Shown in pieces: positions 60,337 to 64,000 of a stretch of DNA of 64,000 bases. The notes beneath the pieces were generated by a model. It was not told the DNA's origin. It worked only from the letters and a program-made list of their open reading frames with translations, and ran no database searches. Numbering within the stretch: the stretch's first letter is position 1; every line of letters starts with the position of its first letter. Location of the stretch: positions 1 to 64,000 of the forward strand of contig NZ_JALBWV010000038.1 in NCBI RefSeq assembly GCF_022678645.1, given 5' to 3'. The translations under genes and the position numbers were made by a program. The DNA comes from Saccharopolyspora soli. Lineage in GTDB: Bacteria; Actinomycetota; Actinomycetes; Mycobacteriales; Pseudonocardiaceae.

Positions 60337-60723
60337 TCAGCGCAGTCGAGGCGCTGTCCAAGTCCGCAGCGTCCTTGCGATCTCCGGCAACTCCAGTTCG
60401 CCTGCTGCGATGCCAACCACGAACTTTTCGCCGTCATCGACACTCGGGGCAGTCAGCAGTTCGCCGTTGATCCAGTAGAAACCGAATGTCGCCACCCAGG
60501 CGAGGCGCTTGTTTCCGTCAACCAATGCGTGATTGCGGGCTAGCGAGTGCATCATGGCTGCCGCTTTGTCATGCAAGCTCGGGTAAGCGTCTTTTCCGAA
60601 TACCGTGGCTCTGGCCCGAGAGAGCGCACCATCGAGCAGCCCCCAGTCTCGCACTTCCGGAGGGTGCCCAAGAGCACGCGTCGCGGCCAGCACCAGATCG
60701 TCGATCGTTGGGAACCGGGTCAC
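60337..60723 (-). CDS. Doc-like (Fic fold) toxin
   Basis: A 128-residue toxin resembling Doc, which phosphorylates EF-Tu. The Fic/Doc motif is HALVDGNKRLAW (about 68-79), close to HxFx(D/A)GNK(R). The antitoxin stop and this GTG are adjacent (TAGGTG), a coupled type II toxin-antitoxin operon. It lies between the Rv2375-like gene and hemW. Confidence 0.85.
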   Translation of the reverse strand: MTRFPTIDDLVLAATRALGHPPEVRDWGLLDGALSRARATVFGKDAYPSLHDKAAAMMHSLARNHALVDGNKRLAWVATFGFYWINGELLTAPSVDDGEKFVVGIAAGELELPEIARTLRTWTAPRLR

Positions 60724-60921
60724 CTACTGCCCCAGACGATCCAGAAGTTCGGCGTCCCTGCGGACCACGAAATCAACCGCTTCGGCAAACGAGACTTCGC
60801 GTCGAGCGGTGTATTCCCGAATTGCTTGGCGGGCGACGTCCTGCATCGACCGGTGCTCCTCCTCGGCCGCCAGCCTGAGAGCCTCGGCTTCCTCGTCGGT
60901 CAGTCGCAGTGTCATCGCCAT
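60724..60921 (-). CDS. Ribbon-helix-helix antitoxin
   Basis: A 65-residue antitoxin: N-terminal RHH DNA-binding motif (MTLRLTDEEAEALRLAAEEE) and a C-terminal tail that would neutralise the toxin. Starts are ATG 60921 or ATG 60915. It should repress its own operon with the Doc-like toxin as co-repressor. Confidence 0.8.
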   Translation of the reverse strand: MAMTLRLTDEEAEALRLAAEEEHRSMQDVARQAIREYTARREVSFAEAVDFVVRRDAELLDRLGQ

Positions 60922-60954
60922 GATTTGAATGATACCGCCTGATACCACCCGGCG

Positions 60955-62184
60955 TCACGCGATCAGGTGTTGGACGACGCCGTCGGCGAGGAGGCGGCCT
61001 CGGTCCGTCAGGACGCAGCGGCCCGCCGTCAGGGCATCGCGGCGCAGCAGGCCGTCCGCCACCGCTTGCTTCGCCGCCAGGCGGCCGGACTCGTCGAGGA
61101 CTTCCACCGGCAGACCGGTGGTCAGCCGGAGCTCCAGCATGATCCGCTCGATGCGCTGGTCCTCGGCGCTCAGGCGCTCCCGCCCGGCGGCCGGGGACTT
61201 CCCCTCCGCCAGCAGCGCCGTGTAGCGGGCCGGGTGCTTGACGTTCCACCAGCGGACACCGCCGACGTGGCTGTGCGCGCCCGGTCCGGCGCCCCACCAA
61301 TCACCGCCCTGCCAGTAGCCGAGGTTGTGGTGGCAGCGCGCTTGGTCGTCGCGGGCCCAGTTGGACACCTCGTACCAGCCCAAACCGGCTTCGCCGAGCA
61401 CGCCGTCGATCAGTTCGTAGCGGTCGGCGAGCACATCGTCGTCGGGCATCGGCAGCTCGCCGCGGCGGACCTTGCGAGCCATCGCGGTGCCGTCCTCGAC
61501 GATCAGCGCATACGCCGAGACGTGGTCGACCCCGGTGGCCAGCACCGCGTCCAGCGAGGCCCGCAGGTCGTCGTTGGTCTCGCCCGGCGTGCCGTAGATC
61601 AGGTCCAGGTTGACGTGCTCGAAACCGGCCTCGCGCGCCTCCCCGGCCGCCGCGACGGCGCGGCCCGGTGTGTGCCGCCGGTCCAGCACCCGCAACACGT
61701 GTTCGGCGACCGACTGCATGCCCAGCGAGACTCGGGTGAACCCCGCTTCGCGGATCCCGGCGAAGAACTCCGGCGAGGTCGATTCCGGGTTGGACTCGGT
61801 AGTGATTTCCGCCGCACTGCTCAGCCCGAACGAACCTCGGATCGCTGCCAGCACCTCGCCCAGTCGCCGCGCGCCGAGCAGCGACGGGGTGCCGCCGCCG
61901 ACGAACACCGTCTGCGCCACCGGGACCGGCCGATCGCCCGCGGCCAGCGCCCGCGCGCCCAGCTCCAACTCCGCCCGCAAGCCGTCCAGCCAGCTGCCGA
62001 AACTCGCTGATGAGCCCAGCTCATCAGCGGTGTAGGTGTTGAAGTCGCAGTACCCGCAGCGGGTGGCGCAGAACGGCACGTGGACGTACACCCCGAAGGG
62101 CCGCGAACCCAGTCCGGTCAGGGCTTCCGGGGGCAGTGATCCGTCGACCGGTGCGGGTTCGCCGGTGGGCAGCTGAGCAGGCAC
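60955..62184 (-). CDS. hemW: Radical SAM haem chaperone HemW
   Basis: A 409-residue radical SAM protein. The 4Fe-4S motif CxxxCxxC is CATRCGYC (C39, C43, C46), then GGGTPSLL, and the HemW-type C-terminal domain. HemW inserts haem into respiratory enzymes and lacks the CPO (HemN) extra Cys. GTG 62184 is taken as start. Divergent from the sulfite reductase leader. Confidence 0.93.
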   Translation of the reverse strand: MPAQLPTGEPAPVDGSLPPEALTGLGSRPFGVYVHVPFCATRCGYCDFNTYTADELGSSASFGSWLDGLRAELELGARALAAGDRPVPVAQTVFVGGGTPSLLGARRLGEVLAAIRGSFGLSSAAEITTESNPESTSPEFFAGIREAGFTRVSLGMQSVAEHVLRVLDRRHTPGRAVAAAGEAREAGFEHVNLDLIYGTPGETNDDLRASLDAVLATGVDHVSAYALIVEDGTAMARKVRRGELPMPDDDVLADRYELIDGVLGEAGLGWYEVSNWARDDQARCHHNLGYWQGGDWWGAGPGAHSHVGGVRWWNVKHPARYTALLAEGKSPAAGRERLSAEDQRIERIMLELRLTTGLPVEVLDESGRLAAKQAVADGLLRRDALTAGRCVLTDRGRLLADGVVQHLIA

Positions 62185-62250
62185 GTCACCACTGTCCCAC
62201 CATTCGGATGGGGTTGGACCGCCCGGTCGGGGCGTGGCAGGCTGCTCCCG

Positions 62251-62343
62251 ATGGGTATGACCTTGCCGAGGCTTCTGCTGGTCAGCCGCCGCTACGTGGA
62301 TCTGCGGCGGGTGTCCAGCGCGCTGTGCCGCGCCATGGGTTGA
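62251..62343 (+). CDS. Leader peptide of sulfite reductase gene
   Basis: A 30-residue peptide MGMTLPRLLLVSRRYVDLRR ending in SSALCRAMG. The SRR(Y/H)VDL-R-SSA-C core matches the family of putative leader peptides found upstream of sulfur assimilation genes in actinomycetes. It contains one Cys near the end, suitable for translation-dependent sensing of cysteine. It ends 114 bp before the sulfite reductase ATG. Confidence 0.75.
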   Translation: MGMTLPRLLLVSRRYVDLRRVSSALCRAMG

Positions 62344-62457
62344 TCCCGCCGCCGCGTTCTGCATTGTCCAGTCGGCGCCGGGAGCGCCGAGCAGTGCGAA
62401 CCGTCGCGGACGGGCCGCCTCCCCGGCGCTGCCGCGCCTGAATCCCGGAGGTCGGAC

Positions 62458-64000
62458 ATGGTCCCCCCGACGGAAGCCGCCGCTCGGCCCGCCCGCAAGC
62501 GCAAAGCTCGCGGCGAGGGCCAGTGGGCGCTCGGTTACCGCGAGCCGCTCAACGCCAACGAGCGCTCCAAGAAGGACGACAATCCGCTGAATGTTCGGCA
62601 GCGCATCGAGACGATCTACGCCCTGGGCGGCTTCGATTCGATCGACCCGGCCGATCTGCGGGGTCGATTCCGCTGGTGGGGCCTGTACACCCAGCGCGCA
62701 CCGGGCATCCCCGGCGCGCGCACCGGAACGATCGAGCCCGAGGAGCTCGACGACCGCTACTTCATGCTGCGGGTCCGCATCGACGGCGGTGCGCTGACCA
62801 CCGAGCAGTTGCGGGCCATCGGCGAGATCTCCCAGACCTACGCGCGCGACACCGCTGACCTGACCGACCGGCAGAACGTGCAGCTGCACTGGGTGCGGGT
62901 CGAGGACATGCCGACCATCTGGCAGAAGTTGGAGTCCGTCGGGCTGTCCACCACCGAGGCGTGCGGTGACTGCCCGCGCGTGGTGCTGGGCTCGCCGGTG
63001 GCCGGGATCGCCGCGGACGAGATCATCGACGCCACCCCGGCGATCGCGGAGATCACCGAGCGGTACATCGGTGACCGGTCGTTGTCCAACCTGCCGCGCA
63101 AGTTCAAGACCGCGATCACCGGCTCGCCGCGCTGGGACACCGTGCCGGAGATCAACGACGTCTCACTGGTCGGCGTCGTGCACCCGGAGCACGGACCTGG
63201 TTTCGACCTGTGGGTCGGCGGTGGGCTGTCGACGAACCCGAAGCTGGCGGTGCGGCTGGGCGCGTGGGTACCGCTCGACGAGGTCGCCGAGGTGTGGCAC
63301 GGCGTGGTGCAGGTCTTCCGCGACTACGGCTACCGGCGGCTGCGGCACCGGGCCCGGATCAAGTTCCTGGTCGCCGACTGGGGCGCGGAGAAGTTCCGCC
63401 AGGTGCTGGAGGACGAGTACCTGGGCCGCAAGCTGATCGACGGCCCGGCGCCGGAGACCCCGGTTGGCCACCGCGATCACATCGGGGTGCACCCGCAGGT
63501 CGACGGCAACTACTACGTCGGTGCGAAGTCCGCGGCTGGCCGGGTAAGCGGCTCGACGCTGGTCGAGGTCGCCAAGGCCGCCGAGCGGGTCGGTGCCAAG
63601 CGCATCCGCACCACCGTCGAGCAGAACCTGCTGGTCCTGGACGTGCCGGAGTCCGAAGTGGACGCACTGGTCGCGGACCTGGCCAAGGTGGGCATGCAGA
63701 CCGATCCGTCGCCGTGGCGGCGCAGCGTGATGGCCTGCACCGGCATCGAGTTCTGCAAGCTGGCCATCGTGGAGACCAAGCAGCGGGCGATCGCGCTGGT
63801 GGGCGACCTGGAAAAGCGGCTGGCCGACATCCAGGGCGAAGTGCGCGACCCGGTGACGATCAACCTCAACGGCTGCCCGAACGCCTGCGCCCGCACCCAG
63901 GTCGCCGACATCGGCCTGAAGGGCCAGATGGTGCCGGACGGCGAAGGCAACCAGGTCGAGGGCTTCCAGGTGCACCTCGGCGGTGGTCTCGGCGTGGACG
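62458..64000 (+). CDS. sir: Ferredoxin-dependent sulfite reductase (partial at window end)
   Basis: 514 codons are visible, with no stop. This enzyme reduces sulfite to sulfide with ferredoxin. Tyr77 in WWGLYTQR and Cys169 in TTEACGDCPRV match the Tyr-Cys crosslink pair of mycobacterial NirA/SirA. The 4Fe-4S/sirohaem Cys are in CTGIEFCKLA and NGCPNACAR (about 427-433 and 466-474). ATG 62458 follows CGGAGG. Probably first gene of the sulfate assimilation cluster to the right. Confidence 0.93.
   Translation, partial: MVPPTEAAARPARKRKARGEGQWALGYREPLNANERSKKDDNPLNVRQRIETIYALGGFDSIDPADLRGRFRWWGLYTQRAPGIPGARTGTIEPEELDDRYFMLRVRIDGGALTTEQLRAIGEISQTYARDTADLTDRQNVQLHWVRVEDMPTIWQKLESVGLSTTEACGDCPRVVLGSPVAGIAADEIIDATPAIAEITERYIGDRSLSNLPRKFKTAITGSPRWDTVPEINDVSLVGVVHPEHGPGFDLWVGGGLSTNPKLAVRLGAWVPLDEVAEVWHGVVQVFRDYGYRRLRHRARIKFLVADWGAEKFRQVLEDEYLGRKLIDGPAPETPVGHRDHIGVHPQVDGNYYVGAKSAAGRVSGSTLVEVAKAAERVGAKRIRTTVEQNLLVLDVPESEVDALVADLAKVGMQTDPSPWRRSVMACTGIEFCKLAIVETKQRAIALVGDLEKRLADIQGEVRDPVTINLNGCPNACARTQVADIGLKGQMVPDGEGNQVEGFQVHLGGGLGVD

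Overview
The window is high-GC actinobacterial chromosome. Gene content and the order of its core half point to Pseudonocardiaceae, most likely Saccharopolyspora or a close relative. This placement is an inference from synteny and protein style; no 16S gene is present. The core runs from about 34.5 kb to the right end: dnaG, dgt, glyS, an ArsR/SmtB-Zur pair, uppS, recO, era, a cytidine-deaminase-like gene, a CorC-like CBS protein, ybeY, phoH, HIT, rsmE, dnaJ, hrcA, hemW and sulfite reductase. The same order is known from Mycobacterium tuberculosis and other actinomycetes.

Region 1 (1-8.1 kb) opens with about 92 bases of pure C/G runs, probably an assembly edge. It then carries metabolic and regulatory genes: a MarR-type regulator, a LysE exporter, 4-hydroxybenzoate 3-monooxygenase (pobA), two methyltransferase/F420-type enzymes, and an AraC regulator divergent from an aldo/keto reductase. 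Region 2 (8.2-17.4 kb) has a decayed VOC/MerR cassette, tRNA-Met, a DUF574 methyltransferase, a membrane Ser/Thr kinase with a three-repeat Cys-containing ectodomain, an MmpS-like lipoprotein and an FHA protein. It also has a tandem duplication in which each unit carries a long conserved leader, a tiny secreted protein and a terminator.

Region 3 (17.6-25.5 kb) centres on an IclR regulator divergent from a four-gene operon: Rieske oxygenase, glutamine-synthetase-like ligase, class IA reductase and a frameshifted class I amidotransferase. This gene set recalls aniline catabolism, where the amine is first gamma-glutamylated. Two matching 15-bp palindromes sit at the two ends of the divergent promoter. 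Next come an intact, MerR-promoter-driven VOC + MerR/TipAS pair (parent type of the 8.2 kb relic), an IS481-type fragment and a decayed coiled-coil fragment resembling TIGR02680/Wadjet SMC-like proteins.

Region 4 (25.5-34.6 kb) holds a PAS-GGDEF-EAL protein, an MFS fragment, a kaiB-kaiC-histidine kinase operon, a fatty acid desaturase, a broken DUF5994-like gene and tRNA-Asn. The tRNA marks the step from accessory to core DNA.

Region 5 (34.6-64 kb) is mostly housekeeping: replication and repair (dnaG, recO), translation and ribosome maturation (glyS, era, ybeY, rsmE), proteostasis (dnaJ, hrcA), zinc control (SmtB-like and Zur next to a DUF318 permease pair), envelope synthesis (uppS), haem (hemW) and sulfur assimilation (sulfite reductase preceded by a 30-codon leader peptide). 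Insertions into this core include a serpin, an ECF41-type sigma factor, two CD225/dispanin proteins with DUF4190 and DUF2752 partners, a Doc-like toxin/antitoxin pair and a MITE-like inverted repeat element.
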